Notes under the pieces: generated by a model
What the model saw: only the letters and a program-made list of their open reading frames with translations
Databases searched by the model: none
Told to the model about the DNA's origin: nothing
Made by a program: the position numbers and the translations under genes
DNA from: CBDFKV01 sp965249035
Lineage (GTDB): Bacteria; Pseudomonadota; Gammaproteobacteria; Arenicellales; Poriferihabitantaceae
Direction: 5' to 3'
Assembly (NCBI GenBank): GCA_965249035.1
Contig: CBDFKV010000006.1
Location: 372,001 to 436,000 of the forward strand
DNA: 64,000 nucleotides
Shown: one piece after another, positions 34,981 to 43,263 of the stretch
Numbering within the stretch: position 1 is the stretch's first letter
How the letters are laid out: each line of letters starts with the position of its first letter

Positions 34981-36027
34981 TTAATTAGTCTGCAGATGAA
35001 ATCTGGCTGCAAAGTGTGGGTCATAGTCGGTGCCATAGCGAATCACCGCCCAGCCGATACGGACCATCTTGTTTGCATAGGCGACGATGGCTTTATGAAT
35101 GCCAACGCGCAGAACCAATTGCCGTAACCAGAGGTTTAATGGGTCTTGCTTATCGCCGATATTACTGACGACCGATCGAGCCCCATGTATGACGAGACTG
35201 CGTAGTCTGCTATTGCCGCGCTTACTGATGCCCAGCAAGACCTCTCTACCGCCACTGCTATGCTGGGCAGGCACGACACCTAATGAAGCTGAGGCATCCC
35301 GACCTTTGCTAAACTGCTGCCCATCGCCAATGTGGCTTAAGAAAGCACTGGCAACAATGGGCCCATATCCGGGAATGTTATTCAGTTGCTTGCAGGCCGG
35401 GGAGTCACGATTAATGCGTTTGATTTGTTGATCATACGCAGCGAGGCATTTGTCCAGGTGCTGCAGATAGGCATAGTCCTGATGCAAGACCAGCATAAAC
35501 CCTTGGCTGAATAGCTGGCCAGTATTCTCCAACAACTCAGGTAAGGCTCGTTTCAGATTATTGATACCTTTTCGGATAACCAAGCCTCGTTCTGTCAACA
35601 TTGCACGAATGCGATTGCAGTGTTGAGTTCGTGCATCAATGACTTGCTGGCGCTTGTACACAATCAGGGCTTGGTCTTGCTGCTCAATCGTCTTGATGCG
35701 AACACAACGCATTTCTGGGCGAGCCACTGCTTCGGCAATAGCCAACGCATCGTTGTAATCATTTTTGTTGCCGCGAAGGTACGCTTTGACATGCTGCGCG
35801 GGGATAAGCTTGACTGTATGCCCGAGTTTGTCGAGTTCTCGTGCCCAATGGTGGGAGCCAGAACAGGCTTCCATACCGACCAGACAAGCTGGGATATTGG
35901 CGAAAAAATTAAGCAGCTGGGCTCGTCGTAACATTTTCCGGTTAACGATCTTACCCCGCTGATCACAGCCTACCAGATGAAAAACAGACTTTGCAGTATC
36001 CAGGCCGATTGTTGTAATCTTGTTCAT
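34981..36027 (-). CDS. IS110 family (IS1111 group) transposase
   Basis: 348-residue DEDD recombinase. The first Asp is in TTIGLDTAKSVFHLVG, Glu in CLVGMEACSGSHHWAREL, and the Asp pair in RGNKNDYNDALAIAEA. The C-terminal Tnp IS116/IS110/IS902 domain has IPGYGPIVASAFLSHIGDG and the conserved serine in PAQHSSGGREVLLGISKRG. It appears full length. Confidence 0.93.
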   Translation of the reverse strand: MNKITTIGLDTAKSVFHLVGCDQRGKIVNRKMLRRAQLLNFFANIPACLVGMEACSGSHHWARELDKLGHTVKLIPAQHVKAYLRGNKNDYNDALAIAEAVARPEMRCVRIKTIEQQDQALIVYKRQQVIDARTQHCNRIRAMLTERGLVIRKGINNLKRALPELLENTGQLFSQGFMLVLHQDYAYLQHLDKCLAAYDQQIKRINRDSPACKQLNNIPGYGPIVASAFLSHIGDGQQFSKGRDASASLGVVPAQHSSGGREVLLGISKRGNSRLRSLVIHGARSVVSNIGDKQDPLNLWLRQLVLRVGIHKAIVAYANKMVRIGWAVIRYGTDYDPHFAARFHLQTN

Positions 36028-36118
36028 GGTCTTCTTCCTCTCTGATGAGTGTTAGGTTCAATCTCTCCATCATGGCACTTTTGATGCCGACTAAAAAGAG
36101 GGAGGAGACCATTACATC

Positions 36119-36167
36119 GAGCGTAGCGCGGCGATCTGTCGGTTTAGATTGCCGCGTCGCTACGCTC
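36119..36167. repeat. REP-like palindrome beside IS1111 end
   Basis: GAGCGTAGCG followed by CGGCGATC, a 10-nt loop, GATTGCCGCG, T, and CGCTACGCTC form a long hairpin with one internal bulge. It starts 7 bp from the element's inverted repeat. The type (CGCTACGCTC..GCAACGACAG) resembles extragenic palindromes that IS1111 elements often target. Confidence 0.7.
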
Positions 36168-36267
36168 CTCGCAACGACAGATGGGACGTTTCGCTCCGTA
36201 CCCGGTTAATTCGCGCTGGCGGCTTGAGATGGAGTCATGCACAATCCACTGACCACCCAGAACCCTG

Positions 36268-37512
36268 ATGAGCTCCCCTAATCCCATGTCTTCAGTTTTT
36301 GATATCGATACCGTTCGCAATGAATTTCCTGTGCTCAGCAGAGAAGTCAATGGCCGCCCCTTAGTCTATCTAGATAACGGCGCCACCACTCAAAAGCCGA
36401 ACACTGTTATCGACGTGATCAACGCCTATTATCGGCAGCAAAACTCCAATATCCACCGTGGTGTGCACACTATGAGCCAAGAGGTCACGACTCAATACGA
36501 GCAAGCGCGCGAGGCGATCCGCCAATATATTGGCGCCAAACACGGCCACGAAGTATTGTTCACCCAAGGCACCACCCACAGCATTAACCTGGTGGCATCG
36601 TCTTTTGGTACAGCATTTATCAACGCCGGAGACGAGATTTTAATTTCAGCAATGGAGCATCATTCCAACATCGTGCCATGGCAAATGTTATGCGAGCGAA
36701 GTGGCGCGATACTCAAAGTAATTGATATCAACCCAGCTGGCGAATTGGATCTGGACTCGTTTGAGCAACAGCTCACAAAAAAAACCAAACTGGTCGCGAT
36801 TAGTCACGTATCAAATGCGTTAGGCACGGTTAACCCCGTGAAGCAACTGATCGAACAGGCGCACCAAGTGGGCGCCAAAGTGCTGGTTGACGGCGCGCAA
36901 GGCATCCCACACTTTCCGGTTGATGTTCAAGCGCTGGACGCGGATTTTTATGCGTTTTCAGGGCACAAATTGTTTGGTCCTACCGGGGTAGGCATTTTGT
37001 ACGGTAAAGAAGCACTCTTGAACGCTATGCCACCTTACCAAGGCGGCGGCAATATGATCAAGCGCGTTACCTTTGGAAAAACCACTTATAACGATTTGCC
37101 ACATAAATTTGAGCCAGGCACGCCAAATATTGTTGGTGGCTTGGGTTTGCACGCAGCCATTGAGTTTTTAGCAGCGCTGGATCAACCAGCCATTCAGACG
37201 CACGAACAACAATTACTGCAAACCGCGACAGAAGGGCTCAAGCAAATTAGGGGTTGTCGCCTTATTGGTACAGCCACCAACAAAGCCAGCGTCATTTCAT
37301 TTTTGGTCGACAATACCCACCCGTTTGATGTCGGTACGCTGCTTGATCAACAAGGGGTTGCAGTGCGCACCGGGCACCATTGTTGCCAACCGCTAATGGA
37401 CTATTACGGCATCCCGGGAACCATCCGCGCTTCATTTACACTCTATAATAATTTGGCCGATGTTGACGCTTTTCTGAGCGCTACCGAGCGCGCCGCCAAT
37501 ATGTTGCAATAG
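36268..37512 (+). CDS. sufS: SufS-type cysteine desulfurase
   Basis: 414 residues, group II PLP cysteine desulfurase. VYLDNGATTQKP, NSNIHRGVHTMSQ, FTQGTTHSINLVA, EHHSNIVPWQ, the PLP lysine in YAFSGHKLFGPTGVGILYG, and the catalytic cysteine in AVRTGHHCCQPLM. It supplies persulfide for Fe-S assembly together with SufE, encoded 21 bp downstream. ATG 36268 is used; ATG 36286 is an alternative. sufBCD are absent, and an IS element lies immediately upstream. Confidence 0.93.
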   Translation: MSSPNPMSSVFDIDTVRNEFPVLSREVNGRPLVYLDNGATTQKPNTVIDVINAYYRQQNSNIHRGVHTMSQEVTTQYEQAREAIRQYIGAKHGHEVLFTQGTTHSINLVASSFGTAFINAGDEILISAMEHHSNIVPWQMLCERSGAILKVIDINPAGELDLDSFEQQLTKKTKLVAISHVSNALGTVNPVKQLIEQAHQVGAKVLVDGAQGIPHFPVDVQALDADFYAFSGHKLFGPTGVGILYGKEALLNAMPPYQGGGNMIKRVTFGKTTYNDLPHKFEPGTPNIVGGLGLHAAIEFLAALDQPAIQTHEQQLLQTATEGLKQIRGCRLIGTATNKASVISFLVDNTHPFDVGTLLDQQGVAVRTGHHCCQPLMDYYGIPGTIRASFTLYNNLADVDAFLSATERAANMLQ

Positions 37513-37533
37513 CCCATAACTATCATCATAACC

Positions 37534-37962
37534 ATGTCTACGATAAACCAAACCCAAGACGCCATCATCACAGAGTTCGGCCTATTCGATCAATGGATGG
37601 ATAAATACGAATACATCATTGACCTCGGTAAAAAACTGCCGTTGATCGACCCCAGTTATAAGACCGAAGGTCATCTCATTCCTGGCTGTCAAAGCCAAGT
37701 GTGGCTGCGCGCCGAGCGTGACGGTGATGTCATCCAGTTTACTGCTGACAGCGACGCTATCATTACTAAGGGCATCATCGCCTTATTGATCCGTGTTCTT
37801 TCGGAGCAAACCGCAAAGGCCATCAGTCAGGCGGATTTGTATTTCATCGACAAGATCGGCTTGAGCCAGCATCTCTCACCAACCCGCTCAAACGGGCTGG
37901 TCAGTATGGTGAATCAGATGAAACAAATTGGGTTTAGTTCTCAAGGGCGATCACAGAGCTAA
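37534..37962 (+). CDS. sufE: SufE sulfur-acceptor protein
   Basis: 142 residues. The acceptor cysteine lies in HLIPGCQSQVWLRAE; FGLFDQWMDKYEYIIDLGKK at the N-terminus and IIALLIRVLSEQTAKAI and GLSQHLSPTRSNGL further on are family features. It takes sulfur from SufS and delivers it to the SufBCD scaffold. Confidence 0.92.
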   Translation: MSTINQTQDAIITEFGLFDQWMDKYEYIIDLGKKLPLIDPSYKTEGHLIPGCQSQVWLRAERDGDVIQFTADSDAIITKGIIALLIRVLSEQTAKAISQADLYFIDKIGLSQHLSPTRSNGLVSMVNQMKQIGFSSQGRSQS

Positions 37963-37982
37963 CCTTGTTGACCCAATACAGC

Positions 37983-38117
37983 TCACGTCGGGTGTCGATA
38001 GATGTAAAAAGGGTCCCCACGACATTGAACCTCCTTTTCAAACTTCGCGCCTTTGGCTTTTGCCAGTTGAATGGAAGCCACATTTTCTGAGTGAATTACG
38101 ATGTCCCTGAAAAACGG
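37983..38117 (-). pseudogene. C-terminal remnant of a GNAT acetyltransferase
   Basis: On the minus strand the frame from about 38117 to the TGA at 37983 reads FFRDIVIHSENVASIQLAKA, KGAKFEKEVQ, CRGDPFYIYRHPT. This is the typical C-terminal end of RimJ/RimL-like GNAT acetyltransferases (the pattern xHPDNxASIxLAExLGAxFE). A TGA closes the frame upstream and the N-terminal two thirds are missing, probably lost with the IS insertions that begin at 38173. Confidence 0.7.
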
Positions 38118-38172
38118 GTGACCGTCAGATCAAGTTTGAACTTCTATACCTGAGCAACTTAAACAACTGAAT

Positions 38173-39376
38173 GAGACCTCAGCATAACCGCGGGGTTTGA
38201 TTGGTCTTGAAGAAATATCCTGAAAATTCTAAAAAATTAGCGAAATAAATCATTTTTATCAACATACTCGGCCTAATATTGCGATATCCGTCGCTTTTCG
38301 GCATTTTTCTTCAATTCTAGACACAACTATCCCGCGTAACCGACATCGGGCAAACCATAAAGCATCAGAAATTTTGCGCCTTTACGTATATTGGACGCCA
38401 TCGCTGCAATCCCGTAAAACGTTATATTCTTCGCTAGCCCCATATAGCGAGCTCTCGCTAAACCATAGTGTTGCTTATAGGTTGCAAAGGGGCGTTCACC
38501 GCCAGAGCGTGTAACGGCAATCTGTGCATTACGTTTTTTATCCGACTCTGACAATGGATTATTTCGATAGCCTTTTCGTTGGACCTGATCTTCAATCCCC
38601 AAGCCTTTTAGCTTAGTCCGCGTCTCTTCAGAGCTATAGGCAGAATCTGCAAATAACGCCGCCTCATCTCCTAACAATAAGGTATCGCGTTCCTGACTAT
38701 CATGCACATTGCCAGCCGTGACATTTTGACGATGAATAAATCCATCTTCGTCCACGCCTGTATGAACTGAATAACCGTAGGTGGACTTTGCTCGGCCACG
38801 ACTGTCTTTCTTTACATGCCAGTCTGCTTCCTGATCACGCGTAGGCTTACCCTCTTTATTCTTACCTGAACCAGATTGAGCCGCCTCAATGGGCGTTGCA
38901 TCTATGATGTTAATGCGCCCTTCGGTCATAATAATATTCTTAGATTCAAGTTGGCGGTTAATCTCACCCAATAATTTATCCCATAAGTCATGTTCAACGA
39001 GGTTGTTGCGAAAACGTCCCAAGGTAGAAGCTTCTGGCACCTCTGCACCTAACTCAAGATGGCAAAATTTGCGAAATAATAGATCACGATAAAGACTTTG
39101 CGCCAACTGAACGTCTGATAGTTTGTACCATACGCCAAGCAACAAACTTCGAAACAGCGTCAGCAACGGATAACTCCGATGACCCGTGCTAGAACCATAG
39201 ATTGAAGACATCAGACTTTCTAACTCCGACCAATCCAATAATGCCTCTGTATCGTCTAGCGAGCACAAAATAGGGTGACTCATCTCCGCGCTAGAAACAA
39301 ATAGTCTGGGCTGTGTTGTGAATGATTTTTGCATGCCTGATTATAACATTTAGCAACTATTCGGTGAAGATTGGCT
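38173..39376 (-). mobile_element. IS5-type insertion sequence, right end truncated
   Basis: Nearly identical to the element at 29240-30461 (at least four base differences seen), same orientation. The left end GAGACCTCAGCATAAC is present. On the right, homology stops after GATTGGCTG, so the last 17 bp, including the right inverted repeat, are missing and replaced by the end of an IS66 element. This copy should be unable to move by itself. Confidence 0.92.
38327..39334 (-). CDS. IS5 family transposase (second copy)
   Basis: 335 residues with all DDE residues intact (IDATPIEAAQSG, FADSAYSSEET, GGERPFATYKQ). It differs from the first copy by Arg53, Ala in LARARY and Phe in NITFYG. The protein may still be made even though its element lacks the right end, and could act on the complete copy. 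Confidence 0.92.
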   Translation of the reverse strand: MQKSFTTQPRLFVSSAEMSHPILCSLDDTEALLDWSELESLMSSIYGSSTGHRSYPLLTLFRSLLLGVWYKLSDVQLAQSLYRDLLFRKFCHLELGAEVPEASTLGRFRNNLVEHDLWDKLLGEINRQLESKNIIMTEGRINIIDATPIEAAQSGSGKNKEGKPTRDQEADWHVKKDSRGRAKSTYGYSVHTGVDEDGFIHRQNVTAGNVHDSQERDTLLLGDEAALFADSAYSSEETRTKLKGLGIEDQVQRKGYRNNPLSESDKKRNAQIAVTRSGGERPFATYKQHYGLARARYMGLAKNITFYGIAAMASNIRKGAKFLMLYGLPDVGYAG

Positions 39377-41336
39377 GTAACCGTTCACACCCCTGAGATT
39401 TCCACACGAATTTGTAACCGCCACGAGCATGTAAAATAGCATTCTAAAGAGATTGCCGACAAAAAAACAAAAAAAGTTCTTGACACTATTTTTCGGATAT
39501 TTCCTAGATTTGTGACCTACTTTTAAAGTGGCCTCAATTCTTCTTGAGAGACAATGTAAGGACTTGCGCAGGCTCGTTAATCACACGACACCTCACTCCT
39601 CGTTAAAAATAATTACGTCGCTTGAAGGTATTTTCAGACGGCAAAATTGCGCCCTGAAAACCCATGCGATAATTAAGCTAGTTAAACAACACAGGTGTGA
39701 GTTTCTTATGGTTCTTGATGATCAGGAACTACTGCAAATCGATGAAAACTTCATCGACACGCTCTTGAAAAAAGACCCGACCGCATTGGCCGGGTTAAGC
39801 GTTACTTTGCTTAATGACCTGAAAGAAGCCCGCGAACGCCTAAATCAAAATCCTTCCAACAGCTCCAAACCTTCTAGCAGCTTGCCACCATGGGATAAAG
39901 AGGCTTCAGATGAGGAGGAGCCAGAAGCCGATCAAACCGCAGAGCCGGAATTTATCAACGACAGTGACGTCACCATGGAAGCTGACAATACGCCAGACAA
40001 AAAGAAAGATCAAAGCACAACCCAGGATTCGACGGATCAAAAACGTCACCCTGGCCGACAACCAAATTCGCAGGGCTTTGGTCGAACCCAAAAGCTGTCG
40101 GTAAGCCACACGGCACACCACCATTGCGATGCCTGTAGTGTTTGCAATACAAGTCTGAGCGTGGTTGAAAAAGCCTATACCGGGTTCTATAGCATTAACA
40201 TTGAGTTCGGTGACGAGGCGTCACCGGGCATTCAACTAACGAATACGCACCACATTTATTATTCAGGCACCTGTCTGAATTGTGGGCTGGAAAATCGTTC
40301 GCAACCCAAGCGCGCGCCTGAAGATACGACAAACTGGGCCGGCGTGGGAATGACCGAGTGGCGGTTGATTGGCCCTGATCTGGCTGCTTTGATCGTTTAT
40401 CTGTCGATGGAAATGCGCATAACGCGCCGCAAGGTACAGCTGTTTCTGTACGACGTTCTTGGTCTGAAGTTGAGCGTTGGCACTATCCAGAACTGTATGA
40501 TCGAATCTGCACGGGCACTGGCTCCGGTCGAAAACCAAGTGGTTGATGAACTACTTGGTGGGTCTTTGTTACACGCAGATGAAACCTCGCACAATGAAGC
40601 TGGCACACGCTTGTGGTTGTGGGTATTCATCACGTCTGCAACGGCGTTATTCTTGGTCGGACCACGCAGCAAAGAAATTTTCACCCATATGCTGGAATCA
40701 TCCTCGATACGGTTTGACGGCTGGCTGATGAGCGATGGTTATCTGGTTTACCGGGACTTTGTTAATCGTTTACGCTGTTGGGCGCACCTGAAGCGTAAAG
40801 CCAAAGGGCTTGCCGAGTGTTTTACCCCAAGCTCCAGAAAATATGGAAAACAGATGCTTGAAAGTTTGAATCAGCTAATGGCCGCAGTTTATCAAGCGCG
40901 TGAAGGCCCGGATAAGGGCAAGGTCTCAATTGCTGCCCAGCATCAGGGTGAACTTGGACGCTTGCGAGAACTTTGTGAAGTCATGTCAGCCTCTTCACAT
41001 AAAAAATCACGCGAACTTGGTAGAGAATTCCTCAACGATTGGGAGGCAATCTTTCGTGTGCTGGATTGCCCCGCATGGCCTTTGACCAACAATGAAGCCG
41101 AGCGAGCTTTACGTCACTGGGTTATCATGCGAAAAATCACTCAGGGTACACGTTCTGAGATGGGAAGTCGGGCGCTGGCTTTGTTTGCTAGTATTATTAC
41201 CACCTGTCGGTTGCGTAATGCCTCGCCTTTGCTGTACATCAAAGAGGTGATTAATATGCGTCGTCAGGAAAAAGAGGCCCCTCGATTACCTGCACCAGTT
41301 TTGCCTGGTTGAGAGAGGGGGGGGCTGAACGGTTAC
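39377..41336 (+). mobile_element. IS66-family element with tnpC only
   Basis: 1960 bp bounded by GTAACCGTTCA on the left and TGAACGGTTAC on the right (perfect 11-bp inverted repeat, then C/G-rich runs). It encodes only the tnpC-type transposase, with no tnpA or tnpB, as in the ISBst12 subgroup. No 8-bp target duplication is visible: the left flank is IS5 sequence and the right flank is IS4 coding sequence. This implies rearrangement after insertion. Confidence 0.85.
39528..41312 (+). CDS. IS66 family transposase (TnpC)
   Basis: Up to 594 residues; the usual family start (MVLDDQELLQIDENFIDTLL) is at ATG 39708, so the first 60 residues are doubtful. Domains: acidic linker, Zn-ribbon (HCDACSVCNTSLS and CLNCGLENRSQ), then the DDE core with Asp in SLLHADETSHNEAG, Asp in LMSDGYLVYRDF, and Glu in TNNEAERALRHWVIMRK. 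It appears intact. Confidence 0.9.
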   Translation: MASILLERQCKDLRRLVNHTTPHSSLKIITSLEGIFRRQNCALKTHAIIKLVKQHRCEFLMVLDDQELLQIDENFIDTLLKKDPTALAGLSVTLLNDLKEARERLNQNPSNSSKPSSSLPPWDKEASDEEEPEADQTAEPEFINDSDVTMEADNTPDKKKDQSTTQDSTDQKRHPGRQPNSQGFGRTQKLSVSHTAHHHCDACSVCNTSLSVVEKAYTGFYSINIEFGDEASPGIQLTNTHHIYYSGTCLNCGLENRSQPKRAPEDTTNWAGVGMTEWRLIGPDLAALIVYLSMEMRITRRKVQLFLYDVLGLKLSVGTIQNCMIESARALAPVENQVVDELLGGSLLHADETSHNEAGTRLWLWVFITSATALFLVGPRSKEIFTHMLESSSIRFDGWLMSDGYLVYRDFVNRLRCWAHLKRKAKGLAECFTPSSRKYGKQMLESLNQLMAAVYQAREGPDKGKVSIAAQHQGELGRLRELCEVMSASSHKKSRELGREFLNDWEAIFRVLDCPAWPLTNNEAERALRHWVIMRKITQGTRSEMGSRALALFASIITTCRLRNASPLLYIKEVINMRRQEKEAPRLPAPVLPG

Positions 41337-42782
41337 CCGGTGTGGGCACTCCTGCATTTCAGCCCTCGGCTTAGTCATTCGTTGATAGTTTTTCGGCCTT
41401 CGTTTCGTGCATCTCGGCTCTCTACGCCCCGGGCGTTGGTTTAGAACACTTGCGGCTAAACTATCGCAAAGCAATGCCAGCAAACGAGCCAGCTCTTTAG
41501 AACTAATTTCTGCTTTTAATAGTGGCTCCCATTGCCGTAATGTTTGAATACTTGCCTTAAAGCTGATTAAACGAACGGGAACATCGGCCTTTTCTGCTGC
41601 CCTGAGAATCAGTAAGCGCAGACAATTGTACACAATGAAATGCATCGACACTTCCTTTCGAATCATGCTTGGCGATTTGCATCTTAGTATATCCATTCCC
41701 ATCGTCGTCTTAATGTCACGGAAGAACAACTCCACATCCCACCTCTGCAAATATAAATCAGCTATCGCCTTTGCGCTATAGAGTTTGTGGTCTGTTAGTG
41801 TCGTCACAATGTAAAATGATTTGCAGCGAAAGCCAGGCTCGGTTACTGTGACTTTGATTTGCCTCAAGACAAGCTTGTCTGGTAATGCTAACCATTGTGC
41901 CTTGCTGTAACTTATTCTCTTCTGCCATTTTGGCTTAGGCCAATAAATCAGAAGGTCATCTTCGCCTAGTATTTTATCCGCGTCTTTTGCTGTTACAGGC
42001 GTTCGTCTTGCCAACGTAATAACTGAATCAACACCTCTTTGACTTAGTTGATGAACATCGTAATAGCTACAGAATCCCTTGTCCCCAAGGAATATATCAT
42101 CTGCGTTAAACGTATCCCATTGATCACGTAAGAGGCGTAATTCATGACTCTTTTTGTTACCCATTCGGTAGCTCAACAACGCACCTGTGTGAAGATCAAA
42201 ACAGGGACACAGGAATGCTTGAGGGAATCCACAGCCTGGCTTTTGTGCCCGTGTTTGGGGCCATATTTGCTGATTCTCTATGGTGTCTGGCATACTGATG
42301 CCACTGCCGTCGACAACCACTACACGTCTATTTTGCAGGTCATTTTTGGCTGAGTACTTAGCTAAGGCCTGCGAGGTATGAGACAGAATGATTTGCAAGT
42401 CAGTTTCTTCCAACTTTGACCGAGCTTGACAGTACGCTGAGGTAGATACTGAGGGCAGTGTTAGTGATCGGCTTGCTGCAAAGGCGTGAAATTGCCTCAC
42501 CACTTCAGAGCAACCACCGTCGGAATTAAGTATTTGAGAAAAAAACCCCCAGAAAGTATTTTCTTTGCTGAACAATCTACGTCTACTTTGTAGCCCACTA
42601 CGATGTGGAGCAAGCACCTGAGTTGGGATAAAACCAGTAAAGCATTTAGCCAGTTGACTAATGGATTTCCGTTGTATTTGATGGTGTTTATCTGCCAATA
42701 TTTGGCTCGCAGATCGGGGCTTTCGGCGCAACGAAGCGAGGTGAAAACCGGGCAAGAATAAGTTGGTATATTTCATGCCCAA
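41286..42782 (-). CDS. IS4 family transposase, C-terminus altered by IS66
   Basis: 498 residues as read. The DDE core is present: VVVVDGSGISMPDT (Asp), DIFLGDKGFCSYYD (Asp) and the IS4 signature YLQRWDVELFFRDIKTTMGM (YREK-like, with the catalytic Glu). The last 16 residues (VTVQPPPLSTRQNWCR) are encoded by the IS66 right end (41286-41336), so the original C-terminus was replaced. Element ends were not found; the left part beyond 42782 shows no obvious inverted repeat. It is probably a truncated element. Confidence 0.85.
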   Translation of the reverse strand: MGMKYTNLFLPGFHLASLRRKPRSASQILADKHHQIQRKSISQLAKCFTGFIPTQVLAPHRSGLQSRRRLFSKENTFWGFFSQILNSDGGCSEVVRQFHAFAASRSLTLPSVSTSAYCQARSKLEETDLQIILSHTSQALAKYSAKNDLQNRRVVVVDGSGISMPDTIENQQIWPQTRAQKPGCGFPQAFLCPCFDLHTGALLSYRMGNKKSHELRLLRDQWDTFNADDIFLGDKGFCSYYDVHQLSQRGVDSVITLARRTPVTAKDADKILGEDDLLIYWPKPKWQKRISYSKAQWLALPDKLVLRQIKVTVTEPGFRCKSFYIVTTLTDHKLYSAKAIADLYLQRWDVELFFRDIKTTMGMDILRCKSPSMIRKEVSMHFIVYNCLRLLILRAAEKADVPVRLISFKASIQTLRQWEPLLKAEISSKELARLLALLCDSLAASVLNQRPGRREPRCTKRRPKNYQRMTKPRAEMQECPHRVTVQPPPLSTRQNWCR

Positions 42783-43018
42783 TTATCTCATTTTGCGCTT
42801 ATTTCCTCACCTATTTTGCTATGCTAAAGGGCCTTAACTTAGTGCCATTCCGGACAGTTCTATTTACTCTTAACACTATTATCCTTCTATCACCCCCTTT
42901 CATCTGCCGTAACTCTACTTATAATTTCCCGCATAATTAGTATGGTACGTTGAAAATCTGCACGACAATGTGATGACTCGAAGCTTGTTCGTCAATCTAA
43001 AAGGGCTTACGTACAAAA

Positions 43019-43036
43019 GCCGTGCTGACGCACGGC
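43019..43036. repeat. Perfect 7-bp-stem hairpin
   Basis: GCCGTGC, loop TGAC, GCACGGC. Position and form resemble an extragenic palindrome; no second copy was seen in the window. Confidence 0.6.
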
Positions 43037-43148
43037 ATACTGTGTTTGATTGTCGCTGAGACGCACTGAAATCCGAAACGGTGACACGCCTAATGAGGCA
43101 CCACCTATGGTTTACTGACGATGGTATTTTGTGAAGAAAAAAGCGTTA

Positions 43149-43178
43149 GACAGGATGTAGGTCGTACTACATCGTGTC
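43149..43178 (+). terminator. Hairpin, possible terminator
   Basis: GACAGGATGTAG, 6-nt loop, CTACATCGTGTC: 11 of 12 positions pair. The T-rich tail AGGATTTATTTT follows on the plus strand, but no plus-strand gene precedes it, so a terminator role would imply an unannotated transcript. Confidence 0.35.
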
Positions 43179-43263
43179 AGGATTTATTTTAATGAATTAT
43201 TCTATTATCATGCGTTTTAATCTAAATAAATGGTCAGCATGATACGAGAAGTCAATTCTTAAT

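Larger units (their letters stand above)
34696..36112 (-). mobile_element. IS110-family element, IS1111 group
   Basis: Defined by subterminal inverted repeats ATGGTCTCCTCCC (34696-34708) and GGGAGGAGACCAT (36100-36112), perfect over 13 bp. Subterminal repeats mark the IS1111 group of IS110. The true ends lie a few bases outside these repeats and were not fixed. The transposase is on the minus strand; 272 bp of noncoding sequence lie between its stop and the 3' repeat. The element separates the GS-like operon from sufS. Confidence 0.82.
42783..43263. other. Noncoding region with hairpins
   Basis: No gene in 481 bp between the IS4 transposase and pdxH. Two strong inverted repeats are present: GCCGTGC-TGAC-GCACGGC (43019-43036, perfect) and GACAGGATGTAG-GTCGTA-CTACATCGTGTC (43149-43178, one mismatch). 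The second is followed by AGGATTTATTTT on the plus strand. The area could hold an IS end, a REP-type repeat or a structured RNA. Confidence 0.5.

Noticed and set aside
10346..43200. Integrated prophage or conjugative element
   Set aside because: The mobile genes are all IS or RAYT transposases; there is no integrase, structural, portal, relaxase or transfer gene.
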